From: Catenovulum sediminis
GTDB taxonomy: Bacteria > Pseudomonadota > Gammaproteobacteria > Enterobacterales > Alteromonadaceae
Assembly (NCBI RefSeq): GCF_007289895.1
Contig: NZ_CP041660.1
Coordinates: 3,782,001-3,846,000, forward strand
Length of the DNA stretch: 64,000 nt
Direction of reading: 5' to 3'
The notes under the pieces are model-generated. The model ran no database searches. It was not told the origin of the DNA and saw only the letters and a list, made by a program, of their open reading frames with translations. The translations under genes and the position numbers were made by a program. Within the stretch, counting starts at the first letter, position 1; each line of letters begins with the position of its first letter. Positions 35,916-44,668 of this stretch are shown here, piece after piece.

Positions 35916-36941
35916 CTAGCCGCAGCCGCACGACTTACGGACAATCAGTTTAGCCGGTGTTAAAGAAGCCTTTACTTCAACGCCATGAATCAGGTTAACC
36001 AAAGACTCTATTAATATTTCGCCGGCTAATTTTGTGTTTTGCTGTATGGTGGTTAAAGGTGGATTGGTAAAATGCGAAATAGGTATATCATCAAAACCTA
36101 CTACCGCAATATCGTCCGGTACTTTAAGCCCATTTTCTTGAAAAGCTCGCATTGCTCCAATCGCAATCATATCTGAAGCGCCCATAACCGCATCAATTTG
36201 AATATCCTTTTCTAATAGCTTTTTACCGGCTACAAAGCCTGACTCTTCAGTTGAAATGGCTGAAATCTGACATTCACTGCGCACATCTAAGCCAGCTTCT
36301 TGGATGGCTTTACAGTGTCCCTGATAGCGAGCCCAAAATTCAGGTGCAGACTCTGTCGCATCACCTAAAAACGCAAAGTGTTTACGCCCCAATGCAATTA
36401 AGTGTTGGGTTGCGAGGTAGCCACCTTGAAAATTATCACAGCCAAATGAAACGCCGGGTTGATCTTCTGCAACTGAACCATAACGAACAAAATGCGTACC
36501 TTGCTCATACAGTTTTTTGAGCTTTTCAGCGTAATCTACATAATCACCATACCCCAGCAAAATAATGCCATCCGCTTTTGATGCATCTTCATAATCAGCA
36601 TGCCAATCGTCACTCAGTTGCTGAAAGGAAACTAATAAATCATATCCTTTGCGAGCCGCAGCACGCGTGATACTACCCAGCATTGAAAGAAAAAATGGGT
36701 TAATCAGCGAATCATCTGTGGTTGGATCTTCAAATAACAATAAAGCTAACGTGCCGGTATGTTGAGACCTTAAATTACTGGCATTTTTATCCACTTTATA
36801 ATTTAACTCTTTGGCAATTGCCTGAACGCGCTTGCGGGTTTCTTCATTTACCAACGGACTGTTTCTTAACGCTCTTGAAACCGTAGATTGAGAAACACCA
36901 GCCTGATACGCTATGTCAAATGAAGTTGCTCTTTGCTTCAT
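35916..36941 (-). CDS. LacI-family transcriptional regulator
   Basis: A 341-residue sugar-responsive repressor. The N-terminal helix-turn-helix has SFDIAYQAGVSQSTVSRALR (about 7-26), followed by a hinge (KNASNLRSQ) and a periplasmic-binding-protein-like effector domain (about 62-335; PFFLSMLGSITRAAARKGYDLL, IAVVGFDDIPISHF near 275-288). It ends in a Cys-rich RKSCGCG. The effector is unknown. It is the only LacI-family gene in the window and so a candidate, by proximity only, for the CCACCGGT operators 10-24 kb away. None of those operators lies before this gene, and tadA follows in the same operon. Confidence 0.92.
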   Translation of the reverse strand: MKQRATSFDIAYQAGVSQSTVSRALRNSPLVNEETRKRVQAIAKELNYKVDKNASNLRSQHTGTLALLLFEDPTTDDSLINPFFLSMLGSITRAAARKGYDLLVSFQQLSDDWHADYEDASKADGIILLGYGDYVDYAEKLKKLYEQGTHFVRYGSVAEDQPGVSFGCDNFQGGYLATQHLIALGRKHFAFLGDATESAPEFWARYQGHCKAIQEAGLDVRSECQISAISTEESGFVAGKKLLEKDIQIDAVMGASDMIAIGAMRAFQENGLKVPDDIAVVGFDDIPISHFTNPPLTTIQQNTKLAGEILIESLVNLIHGVEVKASLTPAKLIVRKSCGCG

Positions 36942-37066
36942 ATTACCTCTTATCTCAAAACACCAACTACATGGCAGGAATATCCAATTGGGTTATATGT
37001 CAGTCCATGACTCGTAAAAATGAATGACTATTCAGAAGTTTATACGACATTTTGAAACTTTGGACG

Positions 37067-37104
37067 ACTTTTTTGCATAAAATTTACAAAATATGCAAAA
37101 AAGT
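37067..37104. repeat. 13-bp perfect dyad at the end of recJ
   Basis: ACTTTTTTGCATA is inverted as TATGCAAAAAAGT with a 12-nt spacer. The right arm touches the recJ stop codon. It could end recJ transcription, although the usual T-run is missing past the stem, or it could be an operator for the LacI gene, whose start lies 126 bp to the left. Confidence 0.45.
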
Positions 37105-38816
37105 TAATCCGCTCGCTGACAGGTATGTATCATTAGCTGAACATTAGTGTTGCCCCGGAAATGATTTACGTCAAGACTGAATACAGCATGCAATTTTTGC
37201 GCGCCGTTTGGTTGCCAAAGATCTGGGTTAAAATTAAACCAAATGGCATCTAACACCACGCCGCTACTGTGCTGTAAAACAAATTTGATATGTTTTTCCT
37301 GCAATACTCTTTCTTGCACAACGACAAATTTATCATCAAACATTGGCTGCTCGAAACACTGACCCCAAGGCATCGCACTTTTTAACAATTGAGCCAGTTC
37401 AACAGAATATTCGTCAGCGTTTAACCCACCATCAGACAAACATTGATTCAAGAATATATCTTGAGGGGCTATTGCTTTAACGGTTTGATCAAATATATGT
37501 TTAAAGTCGTTGAGCTGATCTTTACCAATAGATAATCCAGCCGCCATCGCGTGGCCACCAAACTTACTAATTAAACCGGGATGTTGGGTATTCATCCGCT
37601 CTAATGCATCACGAATATGAAAACCGGGAATTGAACGGCATGAACCTTTTAAATTAGTATCATCATCTTCGGCAAATATAACGACAGGCCTGTGATATCT
37701 TTCTTTAATGCGGCCGGCCAGGATGCCTATTACGCCCTGATGCCAGTCATCCTGATAGAGACATATACCAAAAGGTAGATTATCTAAGCGAATGGATTTA
37801 AGCGTATTTAAAGCTTCGTGCTGCATGCTAAGCTCGATAGCACGACGCTCTTGATTAAGTTCATCTAAACGCGCCGCTAAATGCATCGCTTGAGTATAAT
37901 CTTTGGCTAACAGACAACTGATCCCCAGCGTCATATCATCCAACCGCCCTGCCGCATTTAAACGTGGTCCAATTGCGAAACCAAAATCACTGGAAACTAT
38001 GCTTTTAAAATCACGTTTACTTACATCCAATAAAGCTTTTATGCCGGGCCGGCAATACCCTTTACGAATACGATTGATACCTTGTTGCACCAATATTCGA
38101 TTAATATCATCCAGTGGAACAACATCGGCAACAGTTCCTAAAGCAACTAAATCTAATAAGGTCGCTAAATTAGGTTCGGCAATTTTCTGTTGGGTAAAAT
38201 AGTCTTGTTTTCGCAAAAACGCTCTGAGTGCCAACATTAGGTAAAAGGCAACACCGACACCAGCAATATTTTTACTGGGAAACTTACAATCTTTACGGTT
38301 TGGATTTACGATTGCATCTGCTATCGGCAGTTTATCGGCTGGAAGGTGGTGATCGGTCACAATCACTTGCATGCCTAACGATTTAGCTTTAGCGACGCCA
38401 GCAAAACAGGCAATACCGTTATCAACAGTGATCAGTAATTCAGCGCCCAATTGATGCGCCATATCAACTAATGGCTCACTTAAACCATACCCAAAATCAA
38501 AACGGTTAGGAACTAAAAAATCGACATACTTTGCGCCAAACTCTTTCAGTGCAGTAACAGAAAGCGCGGTGCTTGTTGCTCCGTCCGCATCAAAATCACC
38601 GATCACAAAAATACGTTTTTGCTCAACAATTGCTTTATGCAATATTGAAACTGCATTGTCGATATCGGCTAAATTTGGTTTTTCTAGACGTGCTAAAGAT
38701 AAATCTATCTGCTGCTGCTCTATTCCACGATGGGCAAGCACCCTGCGTAAAACAGGATGCATATGAGTGGGTAAACTTGCGGGGTCTTGCGCAGGGTTTC
38801 GTCTAACAATGCGCAT
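37104..38816 (-). CDS. recJ: Single-stranded-DNA-specific exonuclease RecJ
   Basis: A 5'-to-3' exonuclease of recombination and repair, 570 residues (E. coli 577). It carries the DHH motifs VIGDFDADGATSTALS (about 71-86), LLITVDNGI (about 130), VIVTDHHLPAD with DHH (about 151-161), and the later DHHA1 domain with FGGHAMAAGLSI (about 417-428). It starts 2 nt after dsbC, the usual dsbC-recJ pairing. Confidence 0.98.
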   Translation of the reverse strand: MRIVRRNPAQDPASLPTHMHPVLRRVLAHRGIEQQQIDLSLARLEKPNLADIDNAVSILHKAIVEQKRIFVIGDFDADGATSTALSVTALKEFGAKYVDFLVPNRFDFGYGLSEPLVDMAHQLGAELLITVDNGIACFAGVAKAKSLGMQVIVTDHHLPADKLPIADAIVNPNRKDCKFPSKNIAGVGVAFYLMLALRAFLRKQDYFTQQKIAEPNLATLLDLVALGTVADVVPLDDINRILVQQGINRIRKGYCRPGIKALLDVSKRDFKSIVSSDFGFAIGPRLNAAGRLDDMTLGISCLLAKDYTQAMHLAARLDELNQERRAIELSMQHEALNTLKSIRLDNLPFGICLYQDDWHQGVIGILAGRIKERYHRPVVIFAEDDDTNLKGSCRSIPGFHIRDALERMNTQHPGLISKFGGHAMAAGLSIGKDQLNDFKHIFDQTVKAIAPQDIFLNQCLSDGGLNADEYSVELAQLLKSAMPWGQCFEQPMFDDKFVVVQERVLQEKHIKFVLQHSSGVVLDAIWFNFNPDLWQPNGAQKLHAVFSLDVNHFRGNTNVQLMIHTCQRAD

Positions 38817-38818
38817 TC

Positions 38819-39541
38819 TTATCCTTCAAGCACTTTTAACATATCCGCAGGCGGACGATACCCGGGTACCAAGGTACCATCTTTTAAGATAATCGCGGGT
38901 GTACCCGTAACACCACTTTGCGCACCAAAATTGTATTGCGCTTCAACATTATTCTCACAACTTTTTGCAACCACTTTGCCTTGCAGTTTTGCATCTGTCA
39001 TCGCTTGTTTTGGATCGTTTGCACACCATACGCTAACCATATCGTTATACGACTGGCTCGCAACACCGCCTCGCGGGAAAGCCAAATATTTAACAGTAAT
39101 ACCTAATGCATTATATTCGTCAATTTGCTGGTGTAATTTGCGACAATAACCACAAGTAATATCCGTAAATACATTAATAACGTGTTTTTCATTTTTGGCT
39201 TTGTAGGTAATCATATCACCAGAAAACTGGTTTAACTGTTGCTGACGAACACCCGACAAAATCACCTCAGATTCATTTCGCATATTTTGTTTAACGTTAA
39301 ACAAACTGCCATGAAATAAATATTCACCATTATCACTGACATAAAACAAGCCTTTGTCAGTTAACACACCTGACATGCCCTGCACGGGGATATCAATGAT
39401 ATCTTCTACTTTTAAACCTAATCGATTTTCAACTGAATTTTTTATAGCTTTAGTGTCCGCTTCAGCAGATACTAAAGAAGGCATTTGTATACCAAGTGCC
39501 AACAATGCGATACAAGCGCGCTTAAACGTTTTATTTAACAT
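38819..39541 (-). CDS. dsbC: Thiol:disulfide interchange protein DsbC
   Basis: A periplasmic disulfide isomerase, 240 residues including a signal peptide (ACIALLALGIQMPSLVSAEA, cleavage about 26). The N-terminal dimerisation domain is followed by a thioredoxin fold with the active CGYC in DITCGYCRKLHQQ (about 143-155) and the cis-Pro loop GVTGTPAIILKDG (about 210-222). It is the first gene of the dsbC-recJ pair; xerD, often upstream, is not there. Confidence 0.96.
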   Translation of the reverse strand: MLNKTFKRACIALLALGIQMPSLVSAEADTKAIKNSVENRLGLKVEDIIDIPVQGMSGVLTDKGLFYVSDNGEYLFHGSLFNVKQNMRNESEVILSGVRQQQLNQFSGDMITYKAKNEKHVINVFTDITCGYCRKLHQQIDEYNALGITVKYLAFPRGGVASQSYNDMVSVWCANDPKQAMTDAKLQGKVVAKSCENNVEAQYNFGAQSGVTGTPAIILKDGTLVPGYRPPADMLKVLEG

Positions 39542-39676
39542 AGAACTTCTCTGATTTTTTGAACTCAGTATTATTGACCGAGAATGAATCGCAAAAGTTA
39601 CAGGGGAATCGCTTTTTTTTCAATTGTAATTTTTGATTGATAAAATAATAAGCCTTTAGCATTTTAGGAAACCATT

Positions 39677-40129
39677 ATGTATAAACAATTCAAAATTGTA
39701 GTGATAAGCCTCTCAGTGCTTATGTCAGGCCAAGTATTAGCAGCTGAAAAAGAAGATGAAAAGTCATGGTGGGACAACGTGACTGAATATGTATCTGATT
39801 TTTGGCAAGACAGCGAACCACAACGAGAAGCCGTTGAAGAAGGCACCAGCAAAGCCTTTGATAAAGCAAAAGAAACAGGCCGTGACGTAGCCGAAAAAAC
39901 GCGTGAAACCTCAGAAAAAGTCTGGCAAAAAACTAAAGAAAAATCATCTGAAGTTTGGGATAAAACCAAAGAAACCAGCGCAGAAGTGGCTGAAAAAACT
40001 AAAGAGAAATCGTCTGAACTTTGGGATAAAACCAAAGAAACCAGTGCCGATGTAGCAGATAAAACAAAAGAAAAATCTGCCGAGTTGTGGGAAAAAACAA
40101 AAGAAACAGTAGAAGATTTAAAAGACTAA
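39677..40129 (+). CDS. Secreted 11-residue-repeat amphipathic helix protein (LEA/apolipoprotein-like)
   Basis: A 150-residue protein with a signal peptide (cleavage after VLAA, about residue 23) and a short Trp-rich linker. Residues 63-150 then form eight uninterrupted 11-residue repeats such as KTKETSAEVAE, alternating with KTKEKSSELWD, so the higher-order unit is 22 residues. Such 11-mers form long amphipathic helices in group 3 LEA proteins and apolipoproteins, which protect proteins or membranes under desiccation or osmotic stress; a related role here is inferred. There is no Cys and no further domain. The convergent diguanylate cyclase gene abuts it with no gap. Confidence 0.85.
   Translation: MYKQFKIVVISLSVLMSGQVLAAEKEDEKSWWDNVTEYVSDFWQDSEPQREAVEEGTSKAFDKAKETGRDVAEKTRETSEKVWQKTKEKSSEVWDKTKETSAEVAEKTKEKSSELWDKTKETSADVADKTKEKSAELWEKTKETVEDLKD
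39863..40126 (+). repeat. Eight tandem 33-bp coding repeats
   Basis: The codons for the eight 11-residue units of the secreted repeat protein form a 264-bp tandem array. Units 3-8 are most alike and alternate in pairs, giving a 66-bp period, which suggests growth by duplication of two-unit blocks. Confidence 0.8.
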
Positions 40130-41506
40130 CTAAATGGCCGCATACATCTGAAATTGATTGCGGCCTTTATCTTTCGCACGATACATTGCCTGATCAGCAC
40201 ACACAAAAAGCGACTCAATATCGTTGGCATCACCGGGACAAAAAGCAATACCGATACTCACACCTATTTGCACCGTTTCACTAGATAATTGAATTGGCTG
40301 CGCCAATTTTTCAACTACTTGATTAGCAACACGTGCTATATCAGTCATATTTTTTAGACCACACATAACAACGGTAAACTCATCTCCGCCCAAACGCGCG
40401 ACGACATCTTCGTTACGAACCACTTTTTTTAAGCGCGCAGCAACAATCTTAAGTAAGTTATCCCCTTCTGAGTGACCTAACTTATCATTTACCTCTTTAA
40501 ACATATCTAAATCTAGATACATCAGTGCAACTTGACTATTGTGTTCTGGCGAATAGCTAATCAACTTTCGTAATTTATCGTATAAAAAACGACGATTTGG
40601 CAAGCCAGTTAAAGAATCGAAATTAGCATGCTGCCAAATCATTCTTTGAGCTTCTTTTTTTTCAGTAATATCTGAAATGGAGCCCACTATACGCTTCGCG
40701 ACATTAGCAGCATTACGGGTCGCTTGCCCGGCCAGATGAAACCAACGGTAGTCACCTCGGTTGGTTTTTATACGGCATTCAATATCTAAAATGTTTGAGT
40801 TTGATTGCAAATGTTGCTGCAAACATAATTCAAACTCTTCTTTATCTTCTTCGTGTACCCTGTTTTGTATAAATTCAAAACCTTGCGGTAATTCTTTTCC
40901 TTGAAAACCTAATAGATTTTTAAAAAATGAAGAGTAATAAGTATGGTTTTTATCGATTTTCCAATCCCACAAACCGACATTTGAACCTTTAATTGCAAGG
41001 TCGAGCCGCTCTTCACTTTCAACTAAAGCCGTTTGAGCATGTATTCTGACAATTAATTGGCCAACCACACTACTGTACACTTTGACTAAATCTAACTGCG
41101 AATCACTCAGCGGTTTTTGCTGTAATAAATTGTCTATAAAAAACCAGCCTAAACAATCATCACCATCAAATATTGCCGCCTGTATCAACCACCCTTGCCC
41201 AACGGGCTGGTTTTTATCATACAAGGCTGTATTGAAATCGACTTTAATCTTTGCGTCGTTGGGTGACATAATCAAATGGCTGGCTAGCGGAAAACGAAAA
41301 CCATGTTCGTCTTGCTCTTGCCCACTTGGGTCAGTCCCCCAAGTGCAGACTTGCTGTTTTTTTTCAGCATCATAAAGCAACAAACCAGCCCGATCGAACC
41401 CTAAAGTTGTGCGCACCTGTGCGACCGCTTCACGAATAAGTGAATCGAAACTTGTAGCTTGTTTTAATTTTTCAATCGCATTATATAAATCTATAAGATC
41501 TGACAT
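40130..41506 (-). CDS. Diguanylate cyclase (GAF-PAS-GGDEF)
   Basis: A 458-residue soluble protein making cyclic di-GMP. It has an N-terminal GAF domain (about 15-155), a PAS domain with an adjoining PAC segment (about 165-285; SNVGLWDWKID, YRWFHLAGQATRN) and a C-terminal GGDEF domain (about 295-458) with an intact active site ARLGGDEF and an inhibitory I-site RNED just ahead of it. No membrane segment, so it is a cytoplasmic sensor; the ligand is unknown. It ends back-to-back with the repeat-protein gene. Confidence 0.95.
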   Translation of the reverse strand: MSDLIDLYNAIEKLKQATSFDSLIREAVAQVRTTLGFDRAGLLLYDAEKKQQVCTWGTDPSGQEQDEHGFRFPLASHLIMSPNDAKIKVDFNTALYDKNQPVGQGWLIQAAIFDGDDCLGWFFIDNLLQQKPLSDSQLDLVKVYSSVVGQLIVRIHAQTALVESEERLDLAIKGSNVGLWDWKIDKNHTYYSSFFKNLLGFQGKELPQGFEFIQNRVHEEDKEEFELCLQQHLQSNSNILDIECRIKTNRGDYRWFHLAGQATRNAANVAKRIVGSISDITEKKEAQRMIWQHANFDSLTGLPNRRFLYDKLRKLISYSPEHNSQVALMYLDLDMFKEVNDKLGHSEGDNLLKIVAARLKKVVRNEDVVARLGGDEFTVVMCGLKNMTDIARVANQVVEKLAQPIQLSSETVQIGVSIGIAFCPGDANDIESLFVCADQAMYRAKDKGRNQFQMYAAI

Positions 41507-41786
41507 ACAAAAAACTGATCTGAAAACTCGAATTAAAAACAGTGTCTTATTGGAAGACTATCATAAAAACGGATTACAACAACAAAATAAAAACACTTTA
41601 ATAACAACACGCAGTCCTCGTTAACTAATCCGCAGGTACTTATAATCGTTAAAACAAATAAAAGCTCGCCCAATGCAAGTTAGATTTTTAGCTTGCACAA
41701 TTAGCTAAATTTAAACAAAGCTGGTGAACGCGGTGTGATGTGCCGCGTTATTAACAAGACGAGATAATGTGTCGCTGATGCAACAA

Positions 41787-42155
41787 TTACAGATGCAAAG
41801 CAAGCGAGGCCTGTTCTTTTTTTGTCAGTTTACTGACCACCAGCTGATAAGAATGGTCAATCATTCGCGTAATTTCGCCCTCTGGAATTGAGCCATCTAG
41901 AATAATGGTATTCCAGTGTTTTTTATTCATGTGATAACCGGGTATGACGCTTGCAAAAATATCGCGCAGCGCAATGGCTTGCTGCGGTTCGCATTTTAGA
42001 TTCATATTGTAATGCGCATCCAGGGCGCCAAGCTTGCCATAGGACAAGGTTGCAAACATTTTGTTTTTAACCTTGTATACGGCAACATCAGGCCCGAATG
42101 GATATTCTCTGACGGCGGCAGGCTTAGCTATTAATAACGTATGCCATTGTTCCAT
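41787..42155 (-). CDS. MmcQ/YjbR family DNA-binding protein
   Basis: A 122-residue protein of the MmcQ/YjbR family (double-wing fold): REYPFGPDVAVYKVKNKMFATLS near the N-terminus, LKCEPQQAIALRD, PGYHMNKKHWNTIILDG and the final IDHSYQLVVSKL. Members are small proteins thought to bind DNA or ligands; the function is poorly known. It directly follows the ABC exporter gene with no spacing, so it is cotranscribed. Confidence 0.88.
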   Translation of the reverse strand: MEQWHTLLIAKPAAVREYPFGPDVAVYKVKNKMFATLSYGKLGALDAHYNMNLKCEPQQAIALRDIFASVIPGYHMNKKHWNTIILDGSIPEGEITRMIDHSYQLVVSKLTKKEQASLALHL

Positions 42156-43991
42156 TTATTCATCCGTATCTACACCAATAAATCCACCGGTTTGATGCGC
42201 CCAAAGTTGGGCGTATATGCCGCCATGTTCAATCAGTTGTTGATGGCTACCCTGCTCTACAATTTGTCCTTTATCTAATACCACTAAGCGATCCATAGCG
42301 GCAATGGTAGATAAACGGTGTGCTATCGCAATAACCGTTTTACCTTCCATCAACTTATATAAACTATGCTGAATGGCGGCTTCAACTTCCGAATCTAAAG
42401 CAGATGTTGCTTCATCTAATACCAGTATAGGCGCATCTTTTAATAATACGCGTGCAATTGCAATACGCTGACGCTGCCCACCACTGAGTTTAACACCACG
42501 TTCACCGACTTGCGCATCGTAGCCTTCACGGCCTTCCATATCGCTCAGTTGCTGAATAAAATCATGCGCTTCGGCTTGTTGGGCGGCAGAATATAAATCC
42601 GCGTCACTGGCATTATTACGGCCATACAAAATATTTTCTTTCACTGAGCGGTGCAACAGTGAAGTATCCTGAGTTACCATGCCAATTTGCGCGCGCAAAC
42701 TTTCTTGCTCTACGTCTTTTATATTTTGCCCGTCGATTGAAATAGAGCCTGATTGGATATCATAAAATCGCAGCAGCAGGTTAACTAAAGTCGATTTACC
42801 AGCTCCCGAACGTCCCACTATGCCGACTTTTTCCCCCGCTCGAATGTCTAAATTTAGTCCCTTAAAAACTTCTACTTGACCATATTTAAAATCAACATCT
42901 TTAAAATGAATATGGCCTGAGGTCACGTTAAGCGGTTTTGCGCGCGCCTTGTCTTGCACTTCTTTAGGTTTAGACAAGGTTCGCATGCCATCTGTCGCGG
43001 TGCCGATATTCTCAAATAATGAGCTCACTTCCCACATTATCCATTGTGACATACCGTTTAATCGTAACGATAAACTCACCGCAACCGCTATCGCACCAAC
43101 GGTTATTAAACTATCTTTCCATAACCAAATTGACATAAATGCAACCACAAACAATAAAATGTAATTGCTAATTTGCACACTCGATATCATGCCGGTTGCC
43201 AAGCGCATTTGCCAATAAACGGTTTTTAAAAAGCCGGACATGCCAGATTTTGCGTATTCGGCTTCTTGTTGTGTATGCGCAAATAACTTAACTGTGCTGA
43301 TATTTGTGTAACTATCTACGATACGGCCTGTCATATCCGCACGCGCGTCAGCTTGCACGGTTGATGCTTTTTTAAGTCTGGGGATAAAATAAAGTTGTAT
43401 GATTATATAAGCGGCCAGCCAGACAAACATTGGAATCGCTAAGCGCCAATCGGCCTGTGCAATAAGCACCAGCATACTTAAAAAGTAAACCAGCACATAA
43501 ACAAACACATCCAGCAGTTTCATCACACTTTCGCGTACAGCAAGTGCGGTTTGCATGACCTTAGTAGAAATTCGGCCGGCAAATTCATTTTGAAAAAATG
43601 AAACGCTCTGGCCTAACAAATACCGGTGTGATTGCCAGCGAATGGCCATTGGATAATTACCCAATAAAGTCTGATGAACAATAACCGCGTGCAACCAAAT
43701 TGTCAGCGGCGCTATCACTAAAATCAGCACCGTCATAAAAATCAGATGATTGCCGTTTTGTGCGAAAAAATCTTGCGGACTAGATGTCGAAAGTAAATCA
43801 ACCAGTTGTCCTAAATAAGCCATCAAATAGGCTTCAATCACAGCTAAACCCGCCGTTAACGCCGCCATGAGAGATAAATGCAGCCCAATGCCTTGGGTAT
43901 AATGCTGGCAAAACGCAAATAAAGTTGAAGGCGGCTGGGTCGGCTCTTCAGGTGGAAAAGGCTTAATCAGTTTTTCAAAAAATTTATACAT
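42156..43991 (-). CDS. ABC transporter, fused permease and ATPase
   Basis: A 611-residue half-transporter of the MsbA/LmrA exporter type. Six membrane helices (about 30-320) precede a nucleotide-binding domain with Walker A GRSGAGKSTLV (about 393-403), signature LSGGQRQRIAIARV (about 500) and Walker B ILVLDEATSALDSE. It works as a homodimer. The substrate cannot be told from the sequence; canonical MsbA differs at the N-terminus. The yjbR gene follows it directly. Confidence 0.93.
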   Translation of the reverse strand: MYKFFEKLIKPFPPEEPTQPPSTLFAFCQHYTQGIGLHLSLMAALTAGLAVIEAYLMAYLGQLVDLLSTSSPQDFFAQNGNHLIFMTVLILVIAPLTIWLHAVIVHQTLLGNYPMAIRWQSHRYLLGQSVSFFQNEFAGRISTKVMQTALAVRESVMKLLDVFVYVLVYFLSMLVLIAQADWRLAIPMFVWLAAYIIIQLYFIPRLKKASTVQADARADMTGRIVDSYTNISTVKLFAHTQQEAEYAKSGMSGFLKTVYWQMRLATGMISSVQISNYILLFVVAFMSIWLWKDSLITVGAIAVAVSLSLRLNGMSQWIMWEVSSLFENIGTATDGMRTLSKPKEVQDKARAKPLNVTSGHIHFKDVDFKYGQVEVFKGLNLDIRAGEKVGIVGRSGAGKSTLVNLLLRFYDIQSGSISIDGQNIKDVEQESLRAQIGMVTQDTSLLHRSVKENILYGRNNASDADLYSAAQQAEAHDFIQQLSDMEGREGYDAQVGERGVKLSGGQRQRIAIARVLLKDAPILVLDEATSALDSEVEAAIQHSLYKLMEGKTVIAIAHRLSTIAAMDRLVVLDKGQIVEQGSHQQLIEHGGIYAQLWAHQTGGFIGVDTDE

Positions 43992-44018
43992 AAAGTCCGC
44001 AGATAGTTATCAATAATA

Positions 44019-44372
44019 TTAAGGGGTTATTTTTTGCAATGCTTTTGCAGAAAATTCGATCCCCTTCCATCCTGTTTTCATAAAGTTACGAATATTCTGG
44101 TGGTCGCTCCCAGTTGGATTCAACAATACATCTTTACGGTAATAATCACCAAAAAGTTGCAATGTTTGTTCTGGCGATAAAGCGTGTAATTGAGCAAAAG
44201 CGAAAACCTTACAAGAGCCGGAATTCTGTCCAGCTTCGTTGTGTAAACTACCATTGTTAAATGAAGTCGGGATGAATGTGTAATTCGCTTCAATCGCCTC
44301 AATAACATCGCTAAAAGTGACAGCTTCAGGCGTTGTTTTTAATTGCGCTAGTATTTCTGATTCTTTAGACAT
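44019..44372 (-). CDS. HopJ type III effector family protein
   Basis: A 117-residue protein of the HopJ family: FSDVIEAIEANYTFIPTSF, the conserved GSCKVFAFAQLHALSPEQTLQLFGDYYR core (about 53-80, read in parts) and NIRNFMKTGWKGIEF. Despite the name, family members occur in many bacteria without type III secretion, so an effector role is not implied. There is no signal peptide. It lies just upstream of the ABC exporter in the same direction. Confidence 0.9.
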   Translation of the reverse strand: MSKESEILAQLKTTPEAVTFSDVIEAIEANYTFIPTSFNNGSLHNEAGQNSGSCKVFAFAQLHALSPEQTLQLFGDYYRKDVLLNPTGSDHQNIRNFMKTGWKGIEFSAKALQKITP

Positions 44373-44523
44373 AATAAATCTCTTCGAAAAATGCGCATTG
44401 TACCTTAAATAATAAGTCTTGTTTACACTAGATATTAATTCATACGATAACGCCCTTGTAGCTAAAAAAAGTAACGTTAAGCGCTCTCAAGATTTTGTAA
44501 ACACTTCGTAAATTAATAATTAA

Positions 44524-44537
44524 TGCATACGTATGCA
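44524..44537. promoter_or_regulatory. Perfect 14-bp palindrome, possible LacI-type operator of the amylase
   Basis: TGCATACGTATGCA is a perfect palindrome with a central CG, the form typical of operators for LacI-family repressors including maltose/alpha-glucoside regulators. It lies 142 bp upstream of the alpha-amylase start. It is distinct from the CCACCGGT operators of the pectin genes. Confidence 0.5.
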
Positions 44538-44668
44538 GGGCGTAGACATAAAATATTTTTTACATTAGTGTAACAAACAACACAAAAAACCGACGATATG
44601 GACATTGCAAGATACACAACCGAAATCAATTAAAACTTACACTCACACAACAAATTAGGAAGCGAATG

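Noticed and set aside
39863-40126. Regular 33-bp repeats that might suggest a CRISPR array
   Set aside because: The repeats are contiguous with no spacers and encode 11-residue units in one frame of a secreted protein.
42181-42195. CCACCGG string resembling the pectin operator
   Set aside because: It lies inside the ABC transporter coding region, matches only half of the motif and lacks the inverted arm.
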